DNA of 64,000 bases, from the NCBI RefSeq assembly GCF_031656915.1, contig NZ_CP134227.1, positions 3,348,001 to 3,412,000 of the forward strand, given 5' to 3'. The DNA comes from Nocardioides marmorisolisilvae (GTDB lineage: Bacteria > Actinomycetota > Actinomycetes > Propionibacteriales > Nocardioidaceae). Each line of letters opens with the position of its first letter. Positions within the stretch are counted from its first letter, which is position 1. Below are positions 43,180-53,050 of this stretch, in pieces. The position numbers were made by a program, and so were the translations under genes. The notes below the pieces were generated by a model. That model had not been told where the DNA came from. It saw nothing but the letters and a program-made list of their open reading frames with translations, and ran no database searches.

Positions 43180-44445
43180 TCAGTTGATCATGCCGGCGCC
43201 AACCGTAACCCCAGTCGCCTCGTCGATGAGGATGAAGGAACCGGTTGTTCGATTCTTGTTGTACGGGTCACACAGCAACGGCACCGTGGTGCGCAGCTGC
43301 ACCCGGCCGATCTCGTTCAGACCAAGCTCGCCGGCGCCCTGGTCGCGGTGCAGGGTGTTGACGTCCAGGCGATACTGCACGTCCTTGACCAGCGCCCGGC
43401 CCATCCGGGTGGTGTGCTTGATCGCCAGCTTCTGGCGCGGGCGCAGCGGCTCGTTGGTCATCCAGCAGACCATCGCGTCGATGTCCTGAGAGGGCTGAGG
43501 GGCGTTCTTCACCCGGGCGATCATGTCGCCGCGGGAGACGTCGACGTCGTCCTCAAGGCGCACGGTGACGCTCATCGGCGGATAGGCCTCGTCGAGCTCC
43601 TTGTCGAACAGGTCGATGCCGGCGATCTTGGTGGTCATGCCCGAGGGGAGCACGACCACCTCATCGCCCGGCTTGAGCACGCCTCCGGCGATCTGGCCGG
43701 CGTAGCCGCGGTAGTCGTGGAAGTCGTCGGACTTGGGACGGATCACGTACTGCACAGGGAAGCGGGTGTCCACCAGGTCGCGATCGGAGGCGACGTGGAC
43801 GTGCTCGAGGTGGTGCATCAGCGTAGGCCCGGAATACCACGACATGTTCTCCGAGCGAGTCACCACGTTGTCGCCCTGGAGCGCTGAGATCGGAATGATC
43901 GTCAGGTCCGGAATGGACAGCTTGGTGGCGAAGTTGGTGAACTCCTTGTAGATCGCGTTGTAGGTGGCCTGGTCGTAGTCGACCAGGTCCATCTTGTTGA
44001 TCGCCAGGACCAGGTGTGGGACCCGGAGCATGGAGAGCAGCACGGCGTGCCGACGGGACTGTTCGGTCAGGCCCTGCCGGGCGTCGACCAGGACCAGGCC
44101 CAGGTCGGCCGTGCTCGCCCCGGTGACCATGTTGCGGGTGTACTGCACATGGCCGGGGGTGTCGGCGATGATGAACTTGCGGGTCGGGGTGGCGAAGTAG
44201 CGGTAGGCGACATCGATGGTGATGCCCTGCTCGCGCTCGCTGCGCAGCCCGTCGGTGAGCAGCGCCAGGTCGGTGTAGTCGTAGCCCTTGGACACGCTGG
44301 TCGCCTCGACCGCCTCGAGCTGGTCCTCGAAGATCGACTTGGAGTCGAGCAGCAGTCGCCCGATCAGTGTCGACTTGCCGTCATCAACGCTGCCCGCGGT
44401 GGCGAACCGCAGCAGGTCCATCTGAGCCAGTTCCTCGGCGCCCAT
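43180..44445 (-). CDS. cysN: Sulfate adenylyltransferase subunit 1 (GTPase)
   Basis: A 421-residue EF-Tu-like GTPase. Motifs are ATAGSVDDGKSTLIGR (P-loop), EREQGITIDVAYRYF, DTPGHVQYTRNM and INKMDLVDY. It activates CysD, which makes adenosine 5'-phosphosulfate (APS) from sulfate and ATP. It stops after the GTPase and barrel domains and lacks the C-terminal APS kinase that many actinobacterial CysN proteins carry; CysC is encoded separately at 54051. Its ATG overlaps the cysD stop by one base. Confidence 0.95.
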   Translation of the reverse strand: MGAEELAQMDLLRFATAGSVDDGKSTLIGRLLLDSKSIFEDQLEAVEATSVSKGYDYTDLALLTDGLRSEREQGITIDVAYRYFATPTRKFIIADTPGHVQYTRNMVTGASTADLGLVLVDARQGLTEQSRRHAVLLSMLRVPHLVLAINKMDLVDYDQATYNAIYKEFTNFATKLSIPDLTIIPISALQGDNVVTRSENMSWYSGPTLMHHLEHVHVASDRDLVDTRFPVQYVIRPKSDDFHDYRGYAGQIAGGVLKPGDEVVVLPSGMTTKIAGIDLFDKELDEAYPPMSVTVRLEDDVDVSRGDMIARVKNAPQPSQDIDAMVCWMTNEPLRPRQKLAIKHTTRMGRALVKDVQYRLDVNTLHRDQGAGELGLNEIGRVQLRTTVPLLCDPYNKNRTTGSFILIDEATGVTVGAGMIN

Positions 44446-45359
44446 CAGAAGTAGCCTTCCTTCTTGCGGTCTTCCATCGCGGCTTCAGAGAACCGGTCGT
44501 CCCCTCGGGTCGCGCCGCGCTCGGTGACCCGGGCGATCGCGATCTCGTCGATGATCTTGTCGACCGTGTCGGCCTCGGACTCCACACACCCGGTCAGCGT
44601 CATGTCGCCCACCGTGCGGAACCGCACCGTGCGGGTCTCGATGCTCTCGCCGTCCTTGGGCTGGACTGCGTCGGAGGCCGACAGCAACATCCCATCGCGG
44701 GCGATCACCTGACGCTGGTGGGAGTAGTAGATCGCTGGGATGTCGATCTGCTCGCGACCGATGTAGTGCCAGATGTCCAGCTCGGTCCAGTTGCTCAGCG
44801 GGAAGATCCGCATGTGCTCCCCGGCGCGGATCTTGCCGTTGTAGAGGCTCCACAGCTCCGGGCGCTGCATCTTCGGGTCCCACTGGCCGAACTCGTCGCG
44901 GTGGGAGTAGACCCGCTCCTTGGCGCGCGCCTTCTCCTCGTCGCGTCGACCGCCACCGAAGGCGGCGGTGAATCCCTCGGTCTCGATGGCGTTGAGCAGG
45001 GTGCCGATCTGCAGCCGGTTGCGGCTGGTCTTGCCGTCGTCGACCACGATGCCGTCCTTGATCGCGTCGTCGACGCTCGCGATCACCAGGCGGACACCGA
45101 GCCGTTCGACCCACCGGTCGCGGGTCGTCAGCACCTCGGGGAAGTCGAAGCCGGTGTCGACCTGGAGAACCGGGAAGGGAATGCGCGCGGGGTAGAAGGC
45201 CTTCTCGGCCAACCGCAGCATCACGATGGAGTCCTTGCCGCCGGAGAACATCAGCACCGGCTTCTCGAACTCCGCCGCCACCTCGCGGAATATGTGGATC
45301 GACTCCGCCTCCAGCTGGTCGAGCTGACTCAGCTGGTAGTCGGCATGGGTCTCAGACAC
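44445..45359 (-). CDS. cysD: Sulfate adenylyltransferase subunit 2
   Basis: A 304-residue PP-loop ATPase, catalytic subunit of ATP sulfurylase. PVLMFSGGKDSIVMLRLAEKAF holds the PP-loop; FGGGRRDEEKARAKERVYS and FPLSNWTELDIWHYI are family signatures, and the C-terminus ends RKKEGYF as in other CysD proteins. GTG 45359 follows AAAGG. The 86-nt leader contains the palindrome GGCTG/CAGCC and a short ORF with no resemblance to the sulfur leader at 8837. Confidence 0.95.
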   Translation of the reverse strand: MSETHADYQLSQLDQLEAESIHIFREVAAEFEKPVLMFSGGKDSIVMLRLAEKAFYPARIPFPVLQVDTGFDFPEVLTTRDRWVERLGVRLVIASVDDAIKDGIVVDDGKTSRNRLQIGTLLNAIETEGFTAAFGGGRRDEEKARAKERVYSHRDEFGQWDPKMQRPELWSLYNGKIRAGEHMRIFPLSNWTELDIWHYIGREQIDIPAIYYSHQRQVIARDGMLLSASDAVQPKDGESIETRTVRFRTVGDMTLTGCVESEADTVDKIIDEIAIARVTERGATRGDDRFSEAAMEDRKKEGYF

Positions 45360-45445
45360 GCGTCAGCCTTTCGGGGGGAAACAGCCAGCCGACATCGTAC
45401 CGACAGCAAGGCCATCGGCTGACATCGCCAGCCTGAACGATGGGA

Positions 45446-46903
45446 TTACAGCGACCAGCTCTCCAGAGAGGCCACGTAGGTCTCCAGTCCGGACCAGTGG
45501 TCCTCAGACTTGAAGCCGGTGGCCTCGATCTTCGACAGATCCAGTGTGCTGTGCCGCGGACGGGGTGAGACGAGCTTGCCCTCGGCCCAGGCGTCGGTCG
45601 TCGTCGTGCTCACATCGTCGGGGGACCGGCCGCACAGCTCGAAGACTCGGCGGGCCAGGTCGGCCCAACTGGCCGGCTCACCCGAGCCGGTCACGTTGTA
45701 GGTGCCGAACGGCGCCGCCGAGTCCACCAGGTGCCGGGTGGCCGCAGCGAGGTCGGCGGTGAAGGTCAGCCGACCGATCTGGTCGTCGACCACGCTCGGT
45801 GAGACGCCGTCGAGGGCGAGCTGGCGCATCGTCCGCACGAAGTTCTTCCCGTCACCGACCACCCACGAGGTGCGCAGCAGGTAGTGCCGAGGCGCGTTCG
45901 CCACAGCGAGGTCGCCGGCCGCCTTGGACTGGCCGTAGACCCCCAGCGGGGACAGCGGCTCGTCCTCGGTGTGCAGCTGGGCGGTGCCGTCGAAGACGTA
46001 GTCGCTGGAGTAGTGCACCAGCGTCAGGTGGTGCTCGGTGGCGATCCGGGCCAGGGTCGCCGGTGCGGTCGCATTGGCGGCCCACGCCGTACGCCGGCCC
46101 TCGGGGGTCTCCGCGGCGTCCACCGCGGTGAATGCCGCCGCGTTGAGGATCAGCTGGTAGTCCGACCACGGCCAGGCGCCCACCTGCGCCGCATCGGTCA
46201 CGTCGAGCTCGTCGAGGTCGACGCCCTCGGCGTCGGGGTAGAGCGTGCTGAGCGCCCGGCCGAGCTGGCCGCGGTTGCCGATGATCAGGGTCTTGCGCGG
46301 CGGCACCGGCGCGACCTCGGCCAGGAGGGGGTTGTGCTGGTCCTTCTCGGAGATCTCCGCCTCGGCCAGCGGGATCGGCCACGGGATCGCCGCGGTGGGG
46401 TCGGCGAGGTTGAGCGCGGGGTAGGAGATGCCCGGACGCCAGTGGTCGTTGACCAGGTAGCTGTAGGCGGTGCCGTCCTCGAGCGCCTGGTAGGAGTTGC
46501 CCACCCCGCGGGGGACGAACACGGTCACCGACGGGTCGATCTCCACGTGGAAGGTGGCCCCGAAGGTCTCGCCCGCGCGCATGTCCACCCACGCCGCGAA
46601 CACCCGGCCGGTGAGCACCGAGACCAGCTTGTCCCACGGCTCGGTGTGGATGCCGCGGGTCGCGCCCCGGTGGGCGTTGAAGGAGACGTTGTTCTGCAGC
46701 GGCCCGAAATCGGGCATCCCCAGCGCGGTCATCTTCGCGCGTTGCCAGTTCTCCTTGAACCAGCCGCGGTTGTCCCGGTGCACCGGCACCCGGAGCACCA
46801 GCAGCCCCGGGATCGACGTTGTCTCCAGGGTGAGCCCCTCGATCGGCTCCGGGATGGCGGCCGCCCCGGGATCGGGCGTCTGTCCGTGCGGTGCGGGGGT
46901 CAT
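45446..46903 (-). CDS. Bifunctional dTDP-4-dehydrorhamnose 3,5-epimerase / reductase (RmlC-RmlD fusion)
   Basis: A 485-residue fusion. Residues 1-205 are a cupin-type RmlC domain (NRGWFKENWQRAKM, ATRGIHTEPWDKLVSVLTG with the catalytic His, VPRGVGNSYQALEDGTAYSY). Residues 210-485 are an RmlD reductase (IIGNRGQLGRALSTLYP, SSDYVFDGTAQ, VYGQSKAAGD with the YxxxK). It would carry out the last two steps to dTDP-L-rhamnose. Such fusions are known in actinobacteria. It is 10 nt downstream of rmlB in one minus-strand operon. Confidence 0.92.
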   Translation of the reverse strand: MTPAPHGQTPDPGAAAIPEPIEGLTLETTSIPGLLVLRVPVHRDNRGWFKENWQRAKMTALGMPDFGPLQNNVSFNAHRGATRGIHTEPWDKLVSVLTGRVFAAWVDMRAGETFGATFHVEIDPSVTVFVPRGVGNSYQALEDGTAYSYLVNDHWRPGISYPALNLADPTAAIPWPIPLAEAEISEKDQHNPLLAEVAPVPPRKTLIIGNRGQLGRALSTLYPDAEGVDLDELDVTDAAQVGAWPWSDYQLILNAAAFTAVDAAETPEGRRTAWAANATAPATLARIATEHHLTLVHYSSDYVFDGTAQLHTEDEPLSPLGVYGQSKAAGDLAVANAPRHYLLRTSWVVGDGKNFVRTMRQLALDGVSPSVVDDQIGRLTFTADLAAATRHLVDSAAPFGTYNVTGSGEPASWADLARRVFELCGRSPDDVSTTTTDAWAEGKLVSPRPRHSTLDLSKIEATGFKSEDHWSGLETYVASLESWSL

Positions 46904-46913
46904 CGGTGCTGCC

Positions 46914-48844
<1,931 letters not shown>

Positions 48845-48858
48845 AGCCCTGGTTGGGG

Positions 48859-49020
48859 CCCTTCGACAGGCTCAGGGGTCGGGGGGCTCAGGGGTCGGAC
48901 AGGCTCAGGGATCGACAGGCTCAGCCCTTCGACAGGCTCAGGGATCGGGGGCTCAGGGATCGGGGGGCCTTCGACAGGCTCAGGGACCGACAGGCTCAGC
49001 CCTTCGACAGGCTCAGGGAC
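48859..49020 (-). repeat. Dense CTTCGACAGGCTCAGGG array between rmlA and galE
   Basis: Four full cores (starting near 48861, 48928, 48968 and 49001) and several truncated units (GACAGGCTCAGGG or GGGGGCTCAGGG) fill 162 nt. The orientation is opposite to the arrays at 23-26 kb. The remaining 142 nt to the galE start hold only the -10-like box at 49150. Confidence 0.9.
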
Positions 49021-49149
49021 CGTGGGGGCGTGAGACCGCCGCACCCCGACTGCTTGAGGTGCGACGGCACCACGGGGCCGGTGCCCGTGCCCGATGTCCA
49101 CAAACGGGTGGTGTCCACGTGCTGAACGCCGGCCGTCGGGGGCCTCCGA

Positions 49150-49155
49150 TAGCCT
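49150..49155 (+). promoter_or_regulatory. Leaderless-type -10 box (TAGCCT) for the GalE-like gene
   Basis: TAGCCT lies 7 nt before the ATG at 49163, with no ribosome site. Confidence 0.55.
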
Positions 49156-49162
49156 CGCGGCC

Positions 49163-50170
49163 ATGAAGGTCTTGGTCACCGGAGGAGCCGGCTACATCGG
49201 GTCGACGACGGCGCTGGCGCTCGAGGAGGCCGGGCACACGCCGGTCATCCTCGACTCCCTGCTCACCGGTCCGCGCCAGTTCGTCGGGGACCGGATCTTC
49301 TACGAGGGCGACATCGCCGACCGCGCGCTGCTGAAGCGGATCGTGGCCGAGCACCCCGACCTGGACTGCACGATCCACATGGCCGCGCGGATCGTCGTAC
49401 CGGAGTCGGTGGCGCAGCCGGCGGAGTACTACCGCGACAACGTCGCCAAGTCCCTCGAGCTCTTCGACGAGCTGGTCGCGCTCGGCAAGCCGCGGGTGCT
49501 GTTCAGCTCCTCGGCGTCGATCTACGCGCTTCCCGAGTCCGGCTTCGAGGTCGACGAGCACGCTCGGCTCGACCCCGGCTCGCCGTACGCCCGCACCAAG
49601 ATGATGATGGAGATGGTGCTCCAGGACATCGCCGCCGCCACCGACCTGCGCGCGATCATCCTTCGCTACTTCAACCCGATCGGCTCCGACCCGGGGCTGC
49701 ACTCGGGCATCTACGTGCGCGAGCCCTCGCACGTGCTCGGCCAGCTGGTGCTCACCGCGCAGGGGCAGCGCGACACCTTCACCATCACCGGCACCGACCA
49801 CCCGACCCGCGACGGCACCGGCATCCGCGACTACATCCACGTCTGGGACCTGGCCAAGGCCCACGTCGCGGCGGTGGAGCGGTTCGACGAGGTGCTCGAC
49901 ACGGTGGACGCGCCCAGCGTGGTGATCAACGTCGGCACCGGCTCCGGCGTCACCGTGCGCGAGCTGGTCGCCGCCTTCGAGCGGGTATACGGCGCCGAGG
50001 TCCCGCTGTCGGAGGCTCCGCCCCGCCCCGGTGACGCGGTCGGCTCCTACGCGAACGTGGACCTCGCCCACAAGCTGCTCGGCTGGCGCGCCTCGGCGAG
50101 CCTCGATGAGGCGATCGACACCGCGCTGGCCTGGGGTCGCAAGCGCAAGGAGATCCTCGGCTACGAGTGA
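49163..50170 (+). CDS. galE: UDP-glucose 4-epimerase (GalE-like)
   Basis: A 335-residue extended SDR: VLVTGGAGYIGSTTALALEE, SSSASIYALPESG, SPYARTKMMMEM (YxxxK), RYFNPIGSDPG and GTGIRDYIHVWDLAKAH. It interconverts UDP-glucose and UDP-galactose, or the N-acetyl forms. ATG 49163 is chosen over an in-frame opening at 49094, since the -10-like box sits between the two. It stands next to the rhamnose genes and the DUF559 gene. Confidence 0.88.
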   Translation: MKVLVTGGAGYIGSTTALALEEAGHTPVILDSLLTGPRQFVGDRIFYEGDIADRALLKRIVAEHPDLDCTIHMAARIVVPESVAQPAEYYRDNVAKSLELFDELVALGKPRVLFSSSASIYALPESGFEVDEHARLDPGSPYARTKMMMEMVLQDIAAATDLRAIILRYFNPIGSDPGLHSGIYVREPSHVLGQLVLTAQGQRDTFTITGTDHPTRDGTGIRDYIHVWDLAKAHVAAVERFDEVLDTVDAPSVVINVGTGSGVTVRELVAAFERVYGAEVPLSEAPPRPGDAVGSYANVDLAHKLLGWRASASLDEAIDTALAWGRKRKEILGYE

Positions 50171-50200
50171 GGGCGCCGCGTCCTGGCAGTCCTCCTGTCC

Positions 50201-50257
50201 CGCTGTCTCCCTGCGAACCGCAGGAAGTTCCTGCTCAGAACCTGCATATGGCAGGGG
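50201..50257 (+). repeat. Hairpin repeat upstream of the second DUF559 gene
   Basis: The first 25 nt (from CGCTGTCTCC to 50225) are identical to 51478-51502, and TCAGAACCTGC recurs at the same distance. The 3' arm is partly decayed (CCTGCATATGGCAGGG). The rest of the 280-nt gap 50171-50450 shows no gene. Confidence 0.8.
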
Positions 50258-50450
50258 CGCCGCGGGTGTCGCTCCTGCGGTGAAGGCGGGCCGCGATCCA
50301 CCTGCGCACTGGCCGTGCCCGCCGGCCAGCGTCCGCGCCTCAAGCAACTCCTGTGGACAACCGATCCCACCTGTCCGTGGCCGCACCCAACCTGCTGGCA
50401 TGCACAAGTGGGCCCCGATCTGCCCACCGCCAACAGGCCTCGTATGCCCC

Positions 50451-51446
50451 GTGCCCGTCGACCCCACCGGCCAGGCCGGGCCGACTCGCGGGCGGGCGGC
50501 GGGACCGAAATGGCGGCGCACCTCCCACGGCCACTACGTCCCTGCCGCCACGCCGCGCACCGTGGAGCAGCGCATCCTCGAGGCGTCCGTGCGACTGCCG
50601 CCGGGCGGCGCGGTGACCGGGTGGGCAGCCTGCCGGATGCACGGCGTCGGCCTGGTCGACGGGCTCGCTCGCGACGGCGTCACCGAGCTGCCCGTGCTAC
50701 TGGCCCAGGGTGAGTGCGGCCGGCTCAGCCAGCAGCCCGGCATCAGGCTGGCCAACGAGCCGCTGGACCCGAGCGAGACGGTCCGGCTCCACGGCGTACC
50801 GGTCACGACGATCGAGCGCGCGATCTTCGACGCCGCCCGCGAGGCGCCCGACCTGCGGGAGGCGGTGGTGGCACTCGACATGGCGTTCGCGGCGAAACGC
50901 AGCTCGCTGCCGCGGATGGCGACGTACGTCGAGGGGCGGTCGGGCTGGCGCCGCGTAGTGGTGGTACGCCGAGCGCTGGTCCTCGCCGACGAGCACAGCC
51001 TCTCGCCGCAGGCGACCCGGCTGCGGCTGATCTGGATGCTGGACGCTCGGCTGCCGCGACCGCTCACCAACGTCGGGATCCTCGACCAGCACGGACGGCT
51101 GCAAGGCATCGCCGACCTGCTCGATGTCGAGGCGGGGCTGGCGGTGGAGTTCGACGGTGAGGATCACCGCAGCCGGGACCGGCACGCCCGGGACGTCCGG
51201 AAGGAGGCTGCGCTGCGGCGGCTCGGTCTGGAGGTCGCCCGGATCACCGGCACCGACCTCAGACGCACCGACGTGGTGATCGCCCGTCTGCACGAGGCCC
51301 GTGAGCGCGCGGCGTTCCGGTCGCCGGCGGAGCGTCGCTGGGTGCCCAGACCACCGCGCAGTCTCGAGGAGGAGCTGGCTCGGCGTGACCGACTCGAGGT
51401 CGAGCTTGCCGAGCTGCCCAGCATCGCGAAGCTACGGGGATGGTGA
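50451..51446 (+). CDS. DUF559 protein with AbiEi-like N-terminal domain
   Basis: A 331-residue protein. GTG 50451 gives VPVDPTGQAGPTRG..., a common start in related actinobacterial proteins; an ATG at 50400 would add 17 residues. The N-terminal half (GPKWRRTSHGHYVPA ... GAVTGWAACRMHG) is AbiEi-like, and the C-terminal half is a Vsr-like DUF559 domain with GLAVEFDGEDHRSRDRHARD and VARITGTDL. It sits between two copies of a hairpin repeat. No toxin partner is near. The function is unknown. Confidence 0.72.
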   Translation: MPVDPTGQAGPTRGRAAGPKWRRTSHGHYVPAATPRTVEQRILEASVRLPPGGAVTGWAACRMHGVGLVDGLARDGVTELPVLLAQGECGRLSQQPGIRLANEPLDPSETVRLHGVPVTTIERAIFDAAREAPDLREAVVALDMAFAAKRSSLPRMATYVEGRSGWRRVVVVRRALVLADEHSLSPQATRLRLIWMLDARLPRPLTNVGILDQHGRLQGIADLLDVEAGLAVEFDGEDHRSRDRHARDVRKEAALRRLGLEVARITGTDLRRTDVVIARLHEARERAAFRSPAERRWVPRPPRSLEEELARRDRLEVELAELPSIAKLRGW

Positions 51447-51477
51447 GACGGCTTCCCGGCAAGCCTGTCTGGGGCAT

Positions 51478-51538
51478 CGCTGTCTCCCTGCGAACCGCAG
51501 GATTCCTTCCATCAGAACCTGCCGTTCGCAGGGAGACG
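51478..51538 (+). repeat. Hairpin repeat downstream of the second DUF559 gene
   Basis: Arms at 51482-51501 and 51518-51537 pair at 19 of 20 positions with a 16-nt loop. The 5' arm begins GTCTCCCTGCGAACCG. It is the intact form of the element at 50201 and could also end transcription of the DUF559 gene, 31 nt upstream. Confidence 0.85.
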
Positions 51539-51621
51539 GGCCGTCGGTCGTGGAGCTCCCGACAGATCACCTCACCGGGCCGACCGCCACCGCGCATGAC
51601 ACCTCGTGCAAGGCTCGGGGC

Positions 51622-52311
51622 ATGCGGATCCTCCTCGACGAGACCTCCTCGACCACGGCGGGCGACGACGTCACCGACGACGACCTCGCCCGCCTCTACG
51701 CCGCCCCGCGCCGGGAGTGGCTGCGGATCAACTTCGTCTCCACGGTCGACGGCGCGGCCACCGGCAGCGACGGGCTCTCCGGCAGCATCAACAACGCCTC
51801 GGACAAGCGGATCTTCGACCTGCTGCGCACCCTCGCCGACGGGCTGGTGGTGGGGGCCGGGACGCTGCGCGCCGAGGGGTACGCCGTGCCGCGGCTGCCG
51901 CTGGTCGTGGTCAGCCGGCGGGCCGACGTACCCGAGACGCTGCGCGAAGCGCCACCCGGCCGGATCCTGGTGGCCACCTGGGCCGGCGCCCAGGGCATCG
52001 GCGAGGCCCGCGAGCTGCTGGGCGAGGAGCAGGTGCTGGTCACCGGCGACCACGACATGGACCTGACCCGGCTGCGGCCGATGCTGGCCGAGCGCGGCCT
52101 CCATCAGCTGCTCAGCGAGGGCGGCCCGCACCTGTTCCACTCCATGCTCGAGGCCGGCATCGTCGACGAGCTCGACCTCACCCTGGCGCCGCTGATGGTC
52201 GCCGGCGGCGGACCCCGGATCGTGGTCGGAGCCGGGATGGAGGTCCCCACCGTCCCCCAGGTCCTGCTCGAGGAGCACGGCTCGCTGATCGGCCGTTGGC
52301 TCGTCGGCTGA
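51622..52311 (+). CDS. RibD C-terminal / dihydrofolate-reductase-like reductase
   Basis: A 229-residue protein with FVSTVDGAATGSDGLSGSINNASDKRIFDLLRTLADGLVVG and LSEGGPHLFHSML, the signature of pyrimidine-reductase (RibD-C) proteins. These NADPH enzymes act in riboflavin synthesis or have unknown substrates when alone, as here. The ATG at 51622 gives a normal domain start; the frame is open much further upstream without family features. Confidence 0.85.
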   Translation: MRILLDETSSTTAGDDVTDDDLARLYAAPRREWLRINFVSTVDGAATGSDGLSGSINNASDKRIFDLLRTLADGLVVGAGTLRAEGYAVPRLPLVVVSRRADVPETLREAPPGRILVATWAGAQGIGEARELLGEEQVLVTGDHDMDLTRLRPMLAERGLHQLLSEGGPHLFHSMLEAGIVDELDLTLAPLMVAGGGPRIVVGAGMEVPTVPQVLLEEHGSLIGRWLVG

Positions 52312-52341
52312 GTGACCGGGGGCGCCCGGTCGCTCGGTCAC
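52312..52341 (+). terminator. Hairpin after the RibD-like gene
   Basis: ACCGGG/CCCGGT (52315-52330) forms a tight stem with a 4-nt loop, and GTGACCG/CGGTCAC (52312-52318, 52335-52341) is an alternative wider pairing. It starts right after the stop codon and lies between convergent genes. Confidence 0.55.
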
Positions 52342-52381
52342 CACGACGGTGCTCGACCGGCTGGTCGCGCTGCCTGAGAGA

Positions 52382-53050
52382 TCAGTCCAGCGGGGCGCGG
52401 CCGGTCGGATCCTGGGCGGTCGGGTCCTCGAGGAGGTCGCCACCGATCGGGTGGTTGTTCCACGCGGTGATCAGCCAGCTGTCGTCGGTGCGCTCCAGCT
52501 CGATGCAGCCGGTGTTGCGCATCGGTTCCAGCGCGACGTCGGCCCACTCGCCGGAGCCCTCGTCGGTGGCGCGCAGCCCGACCCAGGTGCGGATCGCGGC
52601 GCCATGGCTCACCACCAGCGCGGTCCCGGCGCCGGACCGGGCGATCGAGTCGATGGCGGCGTCGTACCGCGCCAGGAACTCGACCCCGGTCTCGCCGCCC
52701 GGCATCCGCTCCTCCGGCTGGCCGAACAGCCAGGTCGCGACGGTGTGCAGGTAGGTGTCGCGGGCGGCGTCGTCGGTGCGCATCTCCTGGTCACCGGCGC
52801 GGATCTCCCGCAGCCCGGGGAGTACGACGGGCGACAGGCCTAGCCGGTCGGCCAGCGGGGCTGCGGTCTGGGCCGTCCGCAGCAGGGTGGAGGTGAAGAT
52901 CGCGTCCACCCCGCGGTCGGCCAGCACGGTCGCCGCGGCGTCGGCCTGGGCATGCCCGAGGTCGGTCAGCGGCGCGCCCGGCTCGTCGGTGTCCAGCGCG
53001 CCGGACACGTTCGAGTGGGTCTGGCCGTGGCGGAGCAGCAGTAGTCTCAT
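52382..53050 (-). CDS. Histidine phosphatase family protein
   Basis: A 222-residue phosphoglycerate-mutase-like phosphatase. MRLLLLRHGQTHSNVSGA holds the RHG motif with the phospho-His, TSTLLRTAQTA the second Arg, and VVSHGAAIRTW the second His. The substrate is unknown. ATG 53050 overlaps the TSUP stop (ATGA), so it is the last gene of a cysC - TSUP - phosphatase operon. A role in dephosphorylating PAP or a sugar phosphate is possible but not shown. Confidence 0.88.
   Translation of the reverse strand: MRLLLLRHGQTHSNVSGALDTDEPGAPLTDLGHAQADAAATVLADRGVDAIFTSTLLRTAQTAAPLADRLGLSPVVLPGLREIRAGDQEMRTDDAARDTYLHTVATWLFGQPEERMPGGETGVEFLARYDAAIDSIARSGAGTALVVSHGAAIRTWVGLRATDEGSGEWADVALEPMRNTGCIELERTDDSWLITAWNNHPIGGDLLEDPTAQDPTGRAPLD

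Noticed and set aside
45360-45445. A 20-codon ORF upstream of cysD as a second sulfur leader peptide
   Set aside because: The peptide (MSADGLAVGTMSAGCFPPKG) has one Cys but lacks the basic VD-x-CR pattern, and it has no clear ribosome site.
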